A stretch of 64,000 bases of DNA, taken from the NCBI RefSeq assembly GCF_900116295.1, contig NZ_FPAF01000006.1, positions 62,001-126,000 of the forward strand, read 5' to 3'. The translations under genes were made by a program, and so were the position numbers. The stretch is from Bacillus sp. 103mf (lineage in GTDB: Bacteria; Bacillota; Bacilli; Bacillales; Bacillaceae_G). Below, piece after piece: positions 1 to 8,224 of this stretch; the first letter of the stretch is position 1; each line of letters starts with the position of its first letter. Under the pieces are notes generated by a model, which was not told the DNA's origin, did no database searches, and saw nothing but the letters and a program-made list of their open reading frames with translations.

Positions 1-130
1 CCATTGTACCATTTCCACCTGGTTTATAATCTTTAAAAATACAGCTGCTATATAATCCAAGACCTCAACTAATTTTCTACAAAACTGGTGTACCTTGTTA
101 TTTCTGAATGTGCTATCTTTAAACTGGCCA
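1..130 (-). pseudogene. Probable toxin-tail vestige at the window edge
   Basis: On the minus strand this stretch reads IAAVFKDYKPGGNGTM without a start codon. It resembles GNIAATFKGFELARDGTM encoded at 12621-12715. Both pieces precede the same 70-bp DNA repeat and neither belongs to a complete gene. I take it as the edge of another decayed toxin or immunity cassette that continues left of the window. The family is unknown. Confidence 0.35.
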
Positions 131-192
131 GTTTAAAATAAGCTAACTATCACCTTTCTTATACGAATCTTTTATTTAAAATATCAGTTAAA
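121..192. repeat. Direct repeat, copy 1 (partner 12712-12790)
   Basis: This 70-bp stretch is largely the same as 12712-12790: both carry CTTATACGAATCTTTTATTTAA and a trailing ATATCAGTT in the same orientation. Each copy lies next to a related vestigial reading frame. It looks like a duplicated segment of the toxin locus rather than an insertion sequence, since no terminal inverted repeats were seen. Confidence 0.6.
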
Positions 193-247
193 CAAATCAT
201 TTCATTCAAACACCCATTTCTTTTTCGTTCACTGTCTACAAATCTTA

Positions 248-1396
248 CTATAAACCAACATTTACCCTGTCTATATCTAAAACATCGGAGATTCCTTTCT
301 CACTCATTCTTTTAAGTAGATAGTCATGACCTTTTTCCAATACAAAATTTCTTTCTTCTTCATAAATAGGAACAAGTGTATAAATGTTTATATTTCCCTG
401 TTTAGTATAGACGTTGTCCAGCCCCGGTTCTTGGGGACGACATACCATTATGCATGATAACTTTGTATTTGATGCAAATGGCTGAGGGGGTTCTCCATTT
501 GGAAGAATAACCCCTTCTTCCAGCAACCCATCATAAATATGTGGAATACGAGCCACTTTTCTTAGCCAACCAAGAGGCCAGTAATGATCTTGATCTTTCA
601 TACTGTCTTTCTCAACTATCCAACTTGAAGGCAATTTCAGCAACAACTCTGCATATTTAAACACACCTTCTTCGTTTGAATAGTCCATAGGCTCATCACT
701 CATACCGGTAGTTACGAGCGTTACGAAATCTTTATTCACCGATGGAGGAATTATGTGAATATTGACCGATACTCTACTACCAGGAACAATTTCACTTATA
801 GTATTTTTAATAGGCCCAAAGTGTTTAGTGACATATTCTAAAATCATATGATGGTGATTTTGATTATTATCGTTTATTTCGGTTGAAGTAGTAGAACACC
901 CTTTTTGATTTTCTAACAACTTAACGATTTCTCCTTGCCCTTGTTCCTTTGCAAAAGCTAATGCATCCATAGCCTTCATCGACTCACCAGTATATTTAAC
1001 ATTAACATCTATACCGCTTTCGATTAAAAGTTTTGCAATATCAGGATACCCATTACTAATTGCCCCAAACAACGGGTTTCTTATTGGATCACTTATATCC
1101 AGATCAGCCCCACAAGACAATAAATACCTTACTACATTAATATGTCCTTTAGAAGCTGCTACATTTAATGCTCCGCCTCCATATGATCCACCTAGTGTAT
1201 TTATGTTTACACCAAGTTCTATCAATTTTTTTACTATGTCCAATTCCCCTCTAGAAGCTGCGACATGAAGCCACGTTCCAAAGGGGGTTATCATATTTAA
1301 AACTTCAACATTAGAGTCAATTAATTCAACGACTTTTTCAAGATTACCACTTTTTATAGCCGAACGAATCTCTTTTGAAATTTGTATTTTATCCAT
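248..1396 (-). CDS. Ankyrin-repeat / SUFU-domain fusion immunity protein
   Basis: This 382-residue protein lacks a signal peptide and is probably cytosolic. Residues about 1-165 form ankyrin repeats (for example GTWLHVAASRGELDIVKKLI and GALNVAASKGHINVVRYLL). A low-complexity linker rich in N, Q and H follows. Residues about 185-382 look like a SUFU (suppressor of fused) domain, with PLGWLRKVARIPHIYDGLLE and NIYTLVPIYEEERNFVLEKG. SUFU and ankyrin proteins are both known immunity families in bacterial polymorphic-toxin systems. The N-terminal half is a paralogue of the two ankyrin proteins at 2811 and 3407. A GAGGAG ribosome site precedes the ATG, and a toxin-tail remnant ends 4 bp upstream. 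The toxin it neutralises cannot be named. Confidence 0.75.
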   Translation of the reverse strand: MDKIQISKEIRSAIKSGNLEKVVELIDSNVEVLNMITPFGTWLHVAASRGELDIVKKLIELGVNINTLGGSYGGGALNVAASKGHINVVRYLLSCGADLDISDPIRNPLFGAISNGYPDIAKLLIESGIDVNVKYTGESMKAMDALAFAKEQGQGEIVKLLENQKGCSTTSTEINDNNQNHHHMILEYVTKHFGPIKNTISEIVPGSRVSVNIHIIPPSVNKDFVTLVTTGMSDEPMDYSNEEGVFKYAELLLKLPSSWIVEKDSMKDQDHYWPLGWLRKVARIPHIYDGLLEEGVILPNGEPPQPFASNTKLSCIMVCRPQEPGLDNVYTKQGNINIYTLVPIYEEERNFVLEKGHDYLLKRMSEKGISDVLDIDRVNVGL

Positions 1397-1399
1397 ACT

Positions 1400-1520
1400 C
1401 TAGTTTCTCCTCATTTGTGCAATATCACCGAGATCTCTAAGTTCCTCCACTATATCATCCCTAACTTTTCTAAGTCTATCAACAACATCCCTAAGCCCTT
1501 CAATATAGGTTTCAAAAAAC
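1400..1520 (-). pseudogene. C-terminal toxin remnant upstream of the Ank-SUFU gene
   Basis: An open frame without a start codon encodes FETYIEGLRDVVDRLRKVRD and continues to LGDIAQMRRN before a TAG stop 4 bp before the next ATG. The sequence is helical and charged. Its position directly before an immunity gene is the usual place of a toxin C-terminus in this locus, so I read it as a displaced toxin tail. Upstream, stops interrupt all frames. The toxin family is not recognised. Confidence 0.5.
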
Positions 1521-1664
1521 TTATTTTATTTCAAATAAGTAAAATCTCCCTAAATCTGGATATCATTTTACATAATTGTGTATGCTTCTTCTTTGAAACT
1601 TACACGGTTTAATTCACACTCTCATTGAATGTTTTTTACAATTTTCACTTTAATTTCGCACTTT

Positions 1665-2360
1665 TCATGCTATGTAATCCAAAACCACTTGTATACGCTG
1701 CGTTAACTTTTCTTTCTCATTATCAGATAGCTGTTCACCTTGAATATTGTCTAATGTAAACTCCTTCAATTCGTTTATAAAACTCATGTCTTTTATTTGT
1801 GGCATCAAATTATATCGCAATACATTTTCAGCTAAAGTTGTATACACTATCATTTTTTCACTTACTGTATTTTTGCAGTCACGCTCAAAACGCTTGCATA
1901 CTTTAGCAACTACCTCATTTTCATCTGTACCCTTAGAATTGATTCCATCAAAAAATTTATTAACTTCGTCTGTTAATTCTTCATAGTACCAACATACCCT
2001 CGGGTAATAGTCTGACGGCTTTTCTTCTAATTGTTTAAGTACCTGCTCCTTTCGCAAGAGGAAATCATTGTATTGTTCCTGTGTAAGTTTATGCTCCCGT
2101 TCTATTAACATAAAGTTTATATTTGATATCGTTTCAATCATATAATTTTTGAATGTACTGAAAATCTTAGAATGTGAAACTAGAATTTCTGCAAATATTA
2201 CACTGATAATTAATTTATCTGTCTCGCTTTTTTTCATTAACATATCAAACTCATCAAATGTTCGTGTAACTGCCTCCTCTCTGCTCATCTTTTCATCTTC
2301 TACATATTCACTATACGTCTCATATATATATTCTAAATACTCTTCACAACTATAAGTCAT
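1665..2360 (-). CDS. Imm3-like immunity protein (probable two-repeat form)
   Basis: This 231-residue, all-helical, acidic cytosolic protein starts at an ATG preceded by GGAGG. Two similar halves can be seen. The first has YLEYIYETYSEYVEDEKMSR followed by EAVTRTFDEFD. The second has YYEELTDEVNKFFDGINSKG followed by VVAKVCKRFERD. The pattern matches the single-repeat proteins at 19488 and 25282, and all three sit right after a deaminase toxin tail. Imm3 is a known partner of deaminase toxins. Assignment rests on this context and the helical pattern, so the family name is likely but not certain. It lies 22 bp downstream of the toxin remnant stop. Confidence 0.55.
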   Translation of the reverse strand: MTYSCEEYLEYIYETYSEYVEDEKMSREEAVTRTFDEFDMLMKKSETDKLIISVIFAEILVSHSKIFSTFKNYMIETISNINFMLIEREHKLTQEQYNDFLLRKEQVLKQLEEKPSDYYPRVCWYYEELTDEVNKFFDGINSKGTDENEVVAKVCKRFERDCKNTVSEKMIVYTTLAENVLRYNLMPQIKDMSFINELKEFTLDNIQGEQLSDNEKEKLTQRIQVVLDYIA

Positions 2361-2381
2361 TTACAAAACCTCCGAACTTTA

Positions 2382-2615
2382 TTATGTTGAAGTTTTAAGT
2401 GGAATAGGTGTATCACCATTATGAAGTACTTCAACTTTAATAATAGGATAGTCTTTTTGAAATCGCTGAATGATTTTATTACAACTACCGCATGTATCCT
2501 TTTCGGTAAACAATCTAATAGTTCCTGTCGCATCTTTATCGCCACCTAATCTATCCGTTACGTCATTTCATATTTTATACTCTGCATCTTCACCTCTAAG
2601 GTAATAAGATTTAGT
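2382..2615 (-). pseudogene. Deaminase toxin C-terminal remnant (copy 1)
   Basis: The minus strand encodes SYYLRGEDAEYKI, an in-frame TGA, then NDVTDRLGGDKDATGTIRLF and TEKDTCGSCNKIIQRFQKDY. The TCGSC motif (CxxC) and the following helix match the zinc-binding end of the deaminase at the tail of the complete toxin (LFTELPACGSC near 25,740). The catalytic His/Cys half is missing and a stop splits the rest, so it cannot make an active enzyme. An Imm3-like gene follows directly. It is a relic of a displaced toxin cassette. Confidence 0.75.
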
Positions 2616-2665
2616 TTAGTAATGGCATTGAAATCATTCGGCACTGGGTAGTCCCGCTTAAAAAG

Positions 2666-2708
2666 AAAAAGCGATGAAACGACTTGGTTTGTCAATTCCA
2701 TCACTTCA
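2666..2708 (-). terminator. Rho-independent terminator-like hairpin
   Basis: On the minus strand AGTGATGGAA pairs with a downstream TTTCATCGCT and is followed by a TTTTTC run. It lies between the ankyrin gene at 2811 and the deaminase relic at 2382-2615, so it separates two cassettes. Confidence 0.6.
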
Positions 2709-2810
2709 TTTTTACTTTATACATTCTGATTAACTTTTGTTATACATAAATTTTATTACCATATATGCGTATCTCTATAGCAAACACTATTACATAAAAA
2801 GTCTCTTTTT

Positions 2811-3320
2811 CTATTCCTTTTCGTTCATCTTTCGTGTTAAATATTCAGCGATTTCTGCTTGCCCTCTTTCAACGGCGAATGCATAAGCATCCATATCTCT
2901 CATGTTGTCACCAGAGTATTTTATAGATATATCTATATTATTTTCAACTAACAATTTAATAATCTCAAAATGACCGCCATATATTGCAGCAAACAGAGGA
3001 TTTCTATCTGGTTCACTAGTGTCAATCTCGATATCATGATTAACGAGATATTCTACAATATCTAAATGCCCTTTTGTAGCCGCTCTTTCAAGGGCATTTG
3101 TAGAAAAAGTTCCACCCTGTGCATGAATATCTATCCCAGCATTAATAAGATATTCTATTATTTTTAAATGCCCATAAGCTGCTGCTACATGTAACCATGT
3201 ACCAAAAGGTGTCATCCATGTTAACATTTCTGGGTCCTTCTCAAGTAAATCTCTTAGCGTATCCAGTTGACCACCTTTTATGGCATCTCTAATGTCTTTG
3301 ACAATTTGAATCTTATTCAT
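2811..3320 (-). CDS. Ankyrin-repeat immunity protein
   Basis: About 169 residues, made of four to five ankyrin repeats (GTWLHVAAAYGHLKIIEYLI, HLDIVEYLV, HFEIIKLLV). The start is placed at the ATG opening MNKIQIVKDI because AAAGGGGAA lies just upstream; an ATG 48 bp earlier has no ribosome site. It is closely similar to the product at 3407-3916 and to the N-terminal half of the product at 248-1396, so this is a local tandem duplication. Ankyrin proteins occur as immunity proteins for polymorphic toxins. The likely partner is the toxin remnant at 3936-4267. It ends near the hairpin at 2666. Confidence 0.7.
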   Translation of the reverse strand: MNKIQIVKDIRDAIKGGQLDTLRDLLEKDPEMLTWMTPFGTWLHVAAAYGHLKIIEYLINAGIDIHAQGGTFSTNALERAATKGHLDIVEYLVNHDIEIDTSEPDRNPLFAAIYGGHFEIIKLLVENNIDISIKYSGDNMRDMDAYAFAVERGQAEIAEYLTRKMNEKE

Positions 3321-3406
3321 TTTAGTTTCCCCTTTAATTTTTACCTTCCAGAAGCAGCTTATTTTCAAAGGTCTTCTAGTATTTCAACAATATCACTCTC
3401 TCTTAC

Positions 3407-3916
3407 TTATTCTTTTTCGCCCATCTTCATCTTTAAATATTCAGCAATTTCTGTTTGCCCAAATTCCCTAGCATATTCATAAGCATTCATATTCTTAATA
3501 TTTTCTCCAGTGTATCTAGTTGAAATATCTATTCCTTTTTCAACTAGATACTCAACTACTTCTTTATGTCCACCAAAAATTGCTCCAAACAATGGATTTC
3601 TTTTTGCTAAGGCCACATCTAATTCTGTGCCTGCCTCTATTAAATACTTTACTATCTCCAAATGCCCCGCTCCTGCAGCTAATCTTAAAGGAGCAGCATC
3701 AAATATATCACCTTTTGTATTAACATTGATTCCTTTATGGATCAGATATTCTACTATTCCAAAATGTCCTTTCTTTGCTGCAACATGTAACCACGTACCA
3801 AATGGTGTCATTGAATGTAAAGATTCTGGATTATCGCCTATTAAACGCTTTACTTCATTAATATCACCAAGCTTAATAGCATTTCTTATAGTCTTATTTA
3901 GACTTTTTTCATCCAT
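3407..3916 (-). CDS. Ankyrin-repeat immunity protein (paralogue)
   Basis: A 169-residue ankyrin-repeat protein (GTWLHVAAKKGHFGIVEYLI, APLRLAAGAGHLEIVKYLIE, HKEVVEYLVEKGIDI). It has no signal peptide. The ATG is preceded by AGGAGG at good spacing, 20 bp after the stop of a toxin remnant. It is a near neighbour and close paralogue of the gene at 2811-3320; both end in the same pattern (GQAEIAEYL / GQTEIAEYL). Inferred role: binding and neutralising the cognate toxin in the cytosol. Confidence 0.7.
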   Translation of the reverse strand: MDEKSLNKTIRNAIKLGDINEVKRLIGDNPESLHSMTPFGTWLHVAAKKGHFGIVEYLIHKGINVNTKGDIFDAAPLRLAAGAGHLEIVKYLIEAGTELDVALAKRNPLFGAIFGGHKEVVEYLVEKGIDISTRYTGENIKNMNAYEYAREFGQTEIAEYLKMKMGEKE

Positions 3917-3935
3917 AACATTACCTCCTGTATTT

Positions 3936-4267
3936 CTACTCTCTTGTACTAGCTATGCCTCCTAAATCTTTAAGAGCTTCAACAGCTCTTAACCAATTAA
4001 CTACTTCCTCTAAAGCATCAAGACTATGTTGTCCTATTACGGCATTTGGTGCCAAAACAAGATTTTCTTTCCTAATTATTGGATTTATCCCATACCACCT
4101 ATTTTCAAAGGATCTCCACCAGTTATTTGGTCAGGATTATGAAGTGCAGCTTGTGTTTCAGTCCATTCTTTGGCTTCTGTTTCTGCTATATCAAATGACT
4201 TTCCTTCAGCCATTAATTCAGCAATCTTATCTGCTAATGCTTCAAGGTTAGTTATTATTTTAATCAC
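3936..4267 (-). pseudogene. Frameshifted toxin tail, type-15-like
   Basis: Reading starts at MIKIITNLEALADKIAELMA and runs to ALHNPDQITGGDPLKIGGMG, then stops. In another frame the sequence goes on with ENLVLAPNAVIGQHSLDALE and EVVNWLRAVEALKDLGGIAS before a TAG 20 bp upstream of the ankyrin immunity gene. The TQAALHNPDQITGG segment resembles the end of polymorphic toxin type 15 (Ntox15) domains. The frame change at about 4085 makes it a pseudogene. The family assignment is from memory of the motif. Confidence 0.5.
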
Positions 4268-4336
4268 TAATACATCATATGCTAATTTATTTTTTATTTA
4301 CGCTACTACTAGATTTACTTTAATAACATACACTAA

Positions 4337-4687
4337 TTAACTTTTAGTAATTTCTTCATAATAATTTTGCAACCATCCTATATCATCTTGTAAATATTCA
4401 CACTCAAATTCATTCAAACATTCCTTTATATCAATACTCTTTTATAAACCTAAAATTATTTTTATATTACTTAAATCATCTTTATCAATGTTTCCTTTAT
4501 TTGTACTTAGTAGCCCTATTATAGTTGAAATTACAACAATTGATTCTATCCCATTATTTTGTATTTCTTCATAAAAATCATCATAACATCTTCCAGCAGA
4601 TTGTTCTGGCGTATATTTATCAATATTTAAATATATATAATAGTTCCTTGTAATCTCATATTTAATTTTAAAAAAGCTTTTTCCCAT
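4337..4687 (-). pseudogene. Immunity gene with premature stop
   Basis: The ATG at 4687 follows GGAGG and encodes MGKSFFKIKYEITRNYYIYL, then YTPEQSAGRCYDDFYEEIQ, ending at a TAA at 4442. Reading on in the same frame past that TAA gives KSIDIKECLNEFECEYLQDD and IGWLQNYYEEITKS to a second stop at 4337. A single nonsense mutation therefore truncates a protein of about 116 residues to 81. The helical layout (S-x3-A followed by E-x2-V helices) is like the Imm3-like proteins nearby. The truncated form might still be made. Confidence 0.55.
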
Positions 4688-4812
4688 TTTTAATACCTCC
4701 ATTTGTTATGTTTTCTTTTAACACAATATTTTAAAGTAAGATATCTTGAAATCCTATTTCAGTAATCACCTAAAAAATTAATAATAGACCCACTAAATTC
4801 TATACTAAAACA

Positions 4813-4853
4813 CAAAAAAGTACTCATCGTCTATTGTAGACAATCAAGTACTT
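4813..4853 (-). terminator. Terminator hairpin (sequence relative of 15927-15968)
   Basis: On the minus strand AAGTACTTGATTGTCTA pairs with TAGACGATGAGTACTT followed by TTTT. Nearly the same hairpin occurs at 15927-15968, so intergenic spacers of the toxin array have been duplicated along with cassettes. The stretch 4854-5091 holds no gene that I can see. Confidence 0.65.
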
Positions 4854-5091
4854 TAAGTTTGTAAGTTTATGGTTTGTTCTCAGTAACAATAATTCGTAGA
4901 TTTAAAATTGCTTCTCATCTACGTATCGTTCTTATTTTTATAAATAAATATCATTATATAGCTCCATAATTGTCTAAACATCATGAGTTCTTTATTCCAC
5001 ACACTTATTCCCTCATATTACTATTTATGATAATTATGAGGCGAAAAGACTCATTCACTACTGGGTAGCCCCAAAAATAAATAAGTACTTT

Positions 5092-5442
5092 TTACTTAAT
5101 CTCATCGTCATTAAAAATGGCTTCAAATTCCTCATCAGTATAATCTCTATTACTTGATAGATGATAATGATGAGGGATCCCGTTATGGTCTAGAACATGA
5201 TCTACAACGCCTTCCTTATCAGAAATAACAAAAGTAATTTCATCATCACCTTCATATGTCTTGGGTGTTATATCTGCCAAAACGAGCCACGCACATCCTT
5301 TTATTCTATAAAATTCACTATAAAATCTTACGGACCTTTCTATATCATCATGTATGATCCCATGTAAATTATGCTTTTTCTGATATCGCTTAGCAATTTG
5401 AATAGTTTGACTTGCAGTTAGGTTTGTTTCCTTTTCTTCCAT
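5092..5442 (-). CDS. Immunity protein paired with a zincin-like toxin
   Basis: 116-117 residues, acidic, cytosolic. It shares QIAKRYQKKHNLHG, a hydrophobic AWLVLADI strand and ITFVISDKEGVV with the proteins at 7017-7481 and 20682-21203 (IAKQYHKKNNLDG, AWRVLVDL, TLIVSDKDKK). All three are one immunity family that I cannot name. Here and at 7017 the gene follows a peptidase-like toxin relic. The toxin stop at 5445 overlaps a GTG that could also serve as start; I chose the ATG at 5442. It encodes a D/E-rich tail (YTDEEFEAIFNDDE) typical of immunity proteins. Confidence 0.6.
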   Translation of the reverse strand: MEEKETNLTASQTIQIAKRYQKKHNLHGIIHDDIERSVRFYSEFYRIKGCAWLVLADITPKTYEGDDEITFVISDKEGVVDHVLDHNGIPHHYHLSSNRDYTDEEFEAIFNDDEIK

Positions 5443-5444
5443 CA

Positions 5445-5985
5445 CTATTTCTCATATCCTTTCCAATTAGGTAATGACCATTGTCTATTTCTAATGAAGA
5501 AAATATATCTTTGTGCTTCATATATCTCTTCGGCAATACATTTTTCCTTATTCTTCATAATTTCATTATAAACGTACCTTTCTCTTGCTGATCTTAATTA
5601 TTTCAAATAATTTTCTTGTCCAAGTTCTTTAAATTGCCTAGCGTAGTAGGATTCATGAATGGAACTTAAAAGTAATTCGTCAGGTCTCAAAACCATTTGT
5701 CCAGTATAGATATCAAAGCCTCCCGCAACATTTCTAGTGAGAATTTTTCTCTTTTTGTCAAAAAAACTTTAATACCAATTTCATTCATGCCTTTCTTAAA
5801 TTCCCTTAAATCTCGAATACTCCTAATCCTTAATCCATTATCTGTTAGACTAGTTTGACCACTAACAGGCATCTCTTCCCATTCTTTAAAATCAAGATTA
5901 TCCGTACCCTTACCAAGTAAATTTACAAATTCAATATCTTTAGTGAGAGACCTAAATAGTATGTACGATAGAAATAACCTTCAAG
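5445..5985 (-). pseudogene. Zincin-like metallopeptidase toxin remnant
   Basis: The fragment begins in frame with RSLTKDIEFVNLLGKGTDN, the shared joint of toxin cassettes in this locus. It continues with MPVSGQTSLTDNGLRIRSIR and a frameshift near 5755, then NVAGGFDIYTGQMVLRPDEL, IHESYYARQFKELGQENYLK, an in-frame TAA, and YVYNEIMKNKEKCIAEEIYE up to a TAG. The HESYY motif stands where a zincin toxin should have HExxH, so the second metal-binding His is Tyr. With a frameshift, a stop and the lost ligand, this is a dead toxin. Its immunity gene directly downstream is intact. Confidence 0.7.
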
Positions 5986-6005
5986 ATTAATGTTTCCATT
6001 TGCAT

Positions 6006-6047
6006 AAAAAAACAGCAGGGATTTCTAGTATTTATCTCTGCTTTTTT
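6006..6047 (-). terminator. Terminator hairpin between cassettes
   Basis: On the minus strand GCAGAGATAAATAC pairs with a downstream region ending ATCCCTGC, followed by TGTTTTTTT. The surrounding 150 bp are similar to 17,600-17,790, showing a duplicated spacer. Confidence 0.6.
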
Positions 6048-6176
6048 GCTATCAACTTCCAAAATAAACTAATTTTCATTCCACATAATCGCACACATAC
6101 TATTCAGATAAGATTATCAAATGAGAGTCTCTTATCTCTTTCATAACTTTTTAAATTATTTTACTTATGCCCTAAC

Positions 6177-6671
6177 TCACTCAAATTCGTCTAAACTATT
6201 CAGAGTTTCATCACTTATGTCAGAAGGTTCAAATTCCCCCCAATTGTTTAATTGGAACGATACTCCATCTACATTTACAAAGCCACTTCTCTTATAGAAA
6301 TAACCACCGCGTTCATAAAGTTTTATTACTGGCTCAAATAAATCTTTATTTTCAATAGCAATTTGATTTCCCTCATCTATAAGTGCATTTAGTTCAAGAA
6401 AGCTTATAACTATTGCCTTTTGATAACTATTCTTCATTTCATTAATTAATTCAATTTCTTCCATATTTGCTTGCGGTGATGTGATTGAATTAGAAATACT
6501 TATAAAGGGATAAACACATTTACCTGGATATGTCCGGAAAAATATCGCAGTTCTTCTTAAATACTCTTTGCACAATTGGACATTCGATTTTCTTTCTATT
6601 TCCCCAATACGACTCCAATCGATTGCTGAAATTCGCTTAATTGCTCGACTTAAATTTTCCAATTTTTTCAC
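6177..6671 (-). CDS. Hypothetical immunity protein
   Basis: 164 residues, soluble, no family recognised. The N-terminus is basic and helical (LSRAIKRISAIDWSRIGEIE); the C-terminus is acidic (EFEPSDISDETLNSLDEFE). It follows a toxin-tail relic whose TAA lies 3 bp from the first GTG, so it occupies the immunity position. The start is unclear. The GTG at 6671 touches the AAGGGG ribosome site with no spacing. A TTG nine bases further in (6662-6660) has normal spacing and may be the true start. Confidence 0.5.
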   Translation of the reverse strand: MKKLENLSRAIKRISAIDWSRIGEIERKSNVQLCKEYLRRTAIFFRTYPGKCVYPFISISNSITSPQANMEEIELINEMKNSYQKAIVISFLELNALIDEGNQIAIENKDLFEPVIKLYERGGYFYKRSGFVNVDGVSFQLNNWGEFEPSDISDETLNSLDEFE

Positions 6672-6674
6672 CCC

Positions 6675-6820
6675 TTACGTGTTTTTCATAATATAATCAA
6701 AAGCTCCTGGAAATTCACCTTTAGGTTGAAGAGCAGCTAAATCATGTGCTTCTGGAGGATGACTACCAAAATTTCTCCATTATGAGAATCTAAATTTCGA
6801 CTTACATTTCCTCCTATTAA
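6675..6820 (-). pseudogene. Unidentified toxin C-terminal remnant
   Basis: A start-less frame encodes NFGSHPPEAHDLAALQPKGE then FPGAFDYIMKNT and a TAA just before the immunity gene at 6671. Upstream, a second frame gives GNVSRNLDSHNGEI, which joins after a frameshift near 6780. The two together look like one short toxin end. The family is not recognised. Confidence 0.45.
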
Positions 6821-6843
6821 TTATATCCAGTTTTTCATTTCAA

Positions 6844-6889
6844 TTAAAAACTGGAAGATTGTTTACATCTTCCAGTTCAGATCATATAG
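6844..6889 (-). terminator. Strong terminator hairpin
   Basis: AACTGGAAGAT and ATCTTCCAGTT form perfect 11-bp arms around a short loop. On the minus strand they are followed by TTTTTAATTG. It ends the transcript unit of the gene at 7017. Confidence 0.75.
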
Positions 6890-7016
6890 ACAAAAGCTTC
6901 AACAAATAACGTTATAAAGTGGAAATGTTTCTTTACCAGTAATCGAGAAACTTGCAAAATTGCATAATAACGATATTTATTCTATTTATAAAACTATACA
7001 CTAGTTATTAATTTAA

Positions 7017-7481
7017 TTAACCTTCAGAATCCTCATTATTCATAACATATTCGATATCTTCATCCGTAAATTCATTTCCTTCAAATACTGGATGTCCATT
7101 TGGATCAAGCATCCCCATCATTTTTTTATCTTTATCAGACACAATCAATGTGTAGTCCTCCATAAGAAAAGGGTTCTCTGGTAAATCTACCAATACTCTC
7201 CATGCTGGTCTAACATCATTATTATCTCTATTTTCTTTATCAATTTTGAATGTATAAGCTTCATCAAAGAAAAGTTGGTGGATGTCTTCATTAACCACTC
7301 CATCTAAGTTATTTTTCTTATGATATTGTTTCGCAATTTCTATAACTTCTTCTGGCTTCAATATTACATTAATCGTAATTTCCTCTAATTTACGATAATG
7401 TCTTGGAAAATCTCTGTCAACAGACTCTAATAAAGTGTCTAATTCTTCTTTAGTCCTATTGTGATAATTTTTCTTCCTCAT
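7017..7481 (-). CDS. Immunity protein, paralogue of the product at 5092
   Basis: 154 residues. The N-terminus is RKKNYHNRTKEELDTLLESV. The central block IAKQYHKKNNLDG ... AWRVLVDLPENPFLMEDYTL ... LDPNGHPVFEGNEFTDEDIE is nearly the same as the block at 20682-21203, and weaker in the product at 5092. A GGAGGAG ribosome site precedes the ATG. The upstream relic (7498-7605) belongs to the same zincin-like toxin type as the relic at 5445, so toxin and immunity types match twice. Probably a soluble inhibitor that binds the toxin. Confidence 0.65.
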   Translation of the reverse strand: MRKKNYHNRTKEELDTLLESVDRDFPRHYRKLEEITINVILKPEEVIEIAKQYHKKNNLDGVVNEDIHQLFFDEAYTFKIDKENRDNNDVRPAWRVLVDLPENPFLMEDYTLIVSDKDKKMMGMLDPNGHPVFEGNEFTDEDIEYVMNNEDSEG

Positions 7482-7497
7482 TTTTTCTCCTCCTCAA

Positions 7498-7605
7498 TCA
7501 CTTATATTTCATTCGCAATCTATTTATATATTCTCTTGAATGTTGAATTGATGCTCCATCAAATAAATGCTGATTTTTCATGATTTGTTCAAATACCATT
7601 AAAAA
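7498..7605 (-). pseudogene. Zincin-like toxin C-terminal vestige (copy 2)
   Basis: The frame reads VFEQIMKNQHLFDGASIQHS then REYINRLRMKYK and a TGA 17 bp before the immunity gene. It aligns with VYNEIMKNKEKCIAEEIYEA at the end of the relic at 5445-5985. No metal-binding half remains. It is a deletion relic. Confidence 0.55.
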
Positions 7606-7764
7606 AATGTTTTAGGCTATAAAATAAAGTATTAAACTGTTAAAAAATAGTTGTAGGCTAAAAAGTGTTAACGCTGATACACAATTATCACTAACTTTAG
7701 TATAAGTTCAACCTTCCATATTAATCCAGAAGAGCTTGCGATTTCTTTTATTCGTACTATACAC

Positions 7765-7807
7765 AAAGGGCATTAACTAAGATAAAATTTTCTCAGTCAA
7801 TGCCCTT
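7765..7807. terminator. Bidirectional hairpin AAGGGCATT
   Basis: AAGGGCATTAACTAAGA and TCTCAGTCAATGCCCTT pair around a TAAAATTT loop, just downstream of the stop at 7812. The U-run is short, so termination is probable but weak. The stretch 7606-7764 shows no gene. Confidence 0.55.
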
Positions 7808-7811
7808 AATT

Positions 7812-8213
7812 TTAATGATTCTTTACTACTTCAATCACATTCTCAATATTATCTTTCAACTCATTATTTTTACCTTCTTCATATTGATAATATCCTTGAA
7901 TTCCTCTATGAATGATAGAATGCATAGTTGGATGAAATGATTTATCTGTGCACTCAATTAAAAAATTACAGAATTCCGCACTAGCTGCTGGAGAATAGAA
8001 GAACATTTCTATCAATATATCAATTGTAGCTCCCTGTATCTGTATGGCGTTCTTTTTATTTTTTAAAGAATAACCATTTATCATGCCAAAACAAAATGTT
8101 GCTACTATTTGCTTTTCTTGTTCGTTTAACATTTCTGGCACCAATTGTGAAGTATTTAAAAACTGCTGAATCATTTTTTTCACTTCACTGTAATATTCTA
8201 CATCATTAGCCAT
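7812..8213 (-). CDS. Imm48-like immunity protein
   Basis: 133 residues from the ATG at 8213, chosen because GGGGGGAC precedes it; an upstream in-frame ATG overlaps the previous gene and has no ribosome site. All-helical: VEYYSEVKKMIQQFLNTSQL, then EMLNEQEKQIVATFCFGMIN, FFYSPAASAEFCNFLIECTD and HPTMHSIIHRGIQGYYQYEE. This pattern agrees with the Imm48 family as I recall it. It lies 11 bp after the gene at 8225, and both share one toxin relic upstream, so one of the two may be a second-line or recruited immunity gene. Confidence 0.55.
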   Translation of the reverse strand: MANDVEYYSEVKKMIQQFLNTSQLVPEMLNEQEKQIVATFCFGMINGYSLKNKKNAIQIQGATIDILIEMFFYSPAASAEFCNFLIECTDKSFHPTMHSIIHRGIQGYYQYEEGKNNELKDNIENVIEVVKNH

Positions 8214-8224
8214 TTTTGTCCCCC

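Noticed and set aside
1382-1612. 76-aa open frame on the plus strand
   Set aside because: It is opposite the toxin remnant and the start of the Ank-SUFU gene, with Phe/Ile-rich composition typical of antisense shadows.
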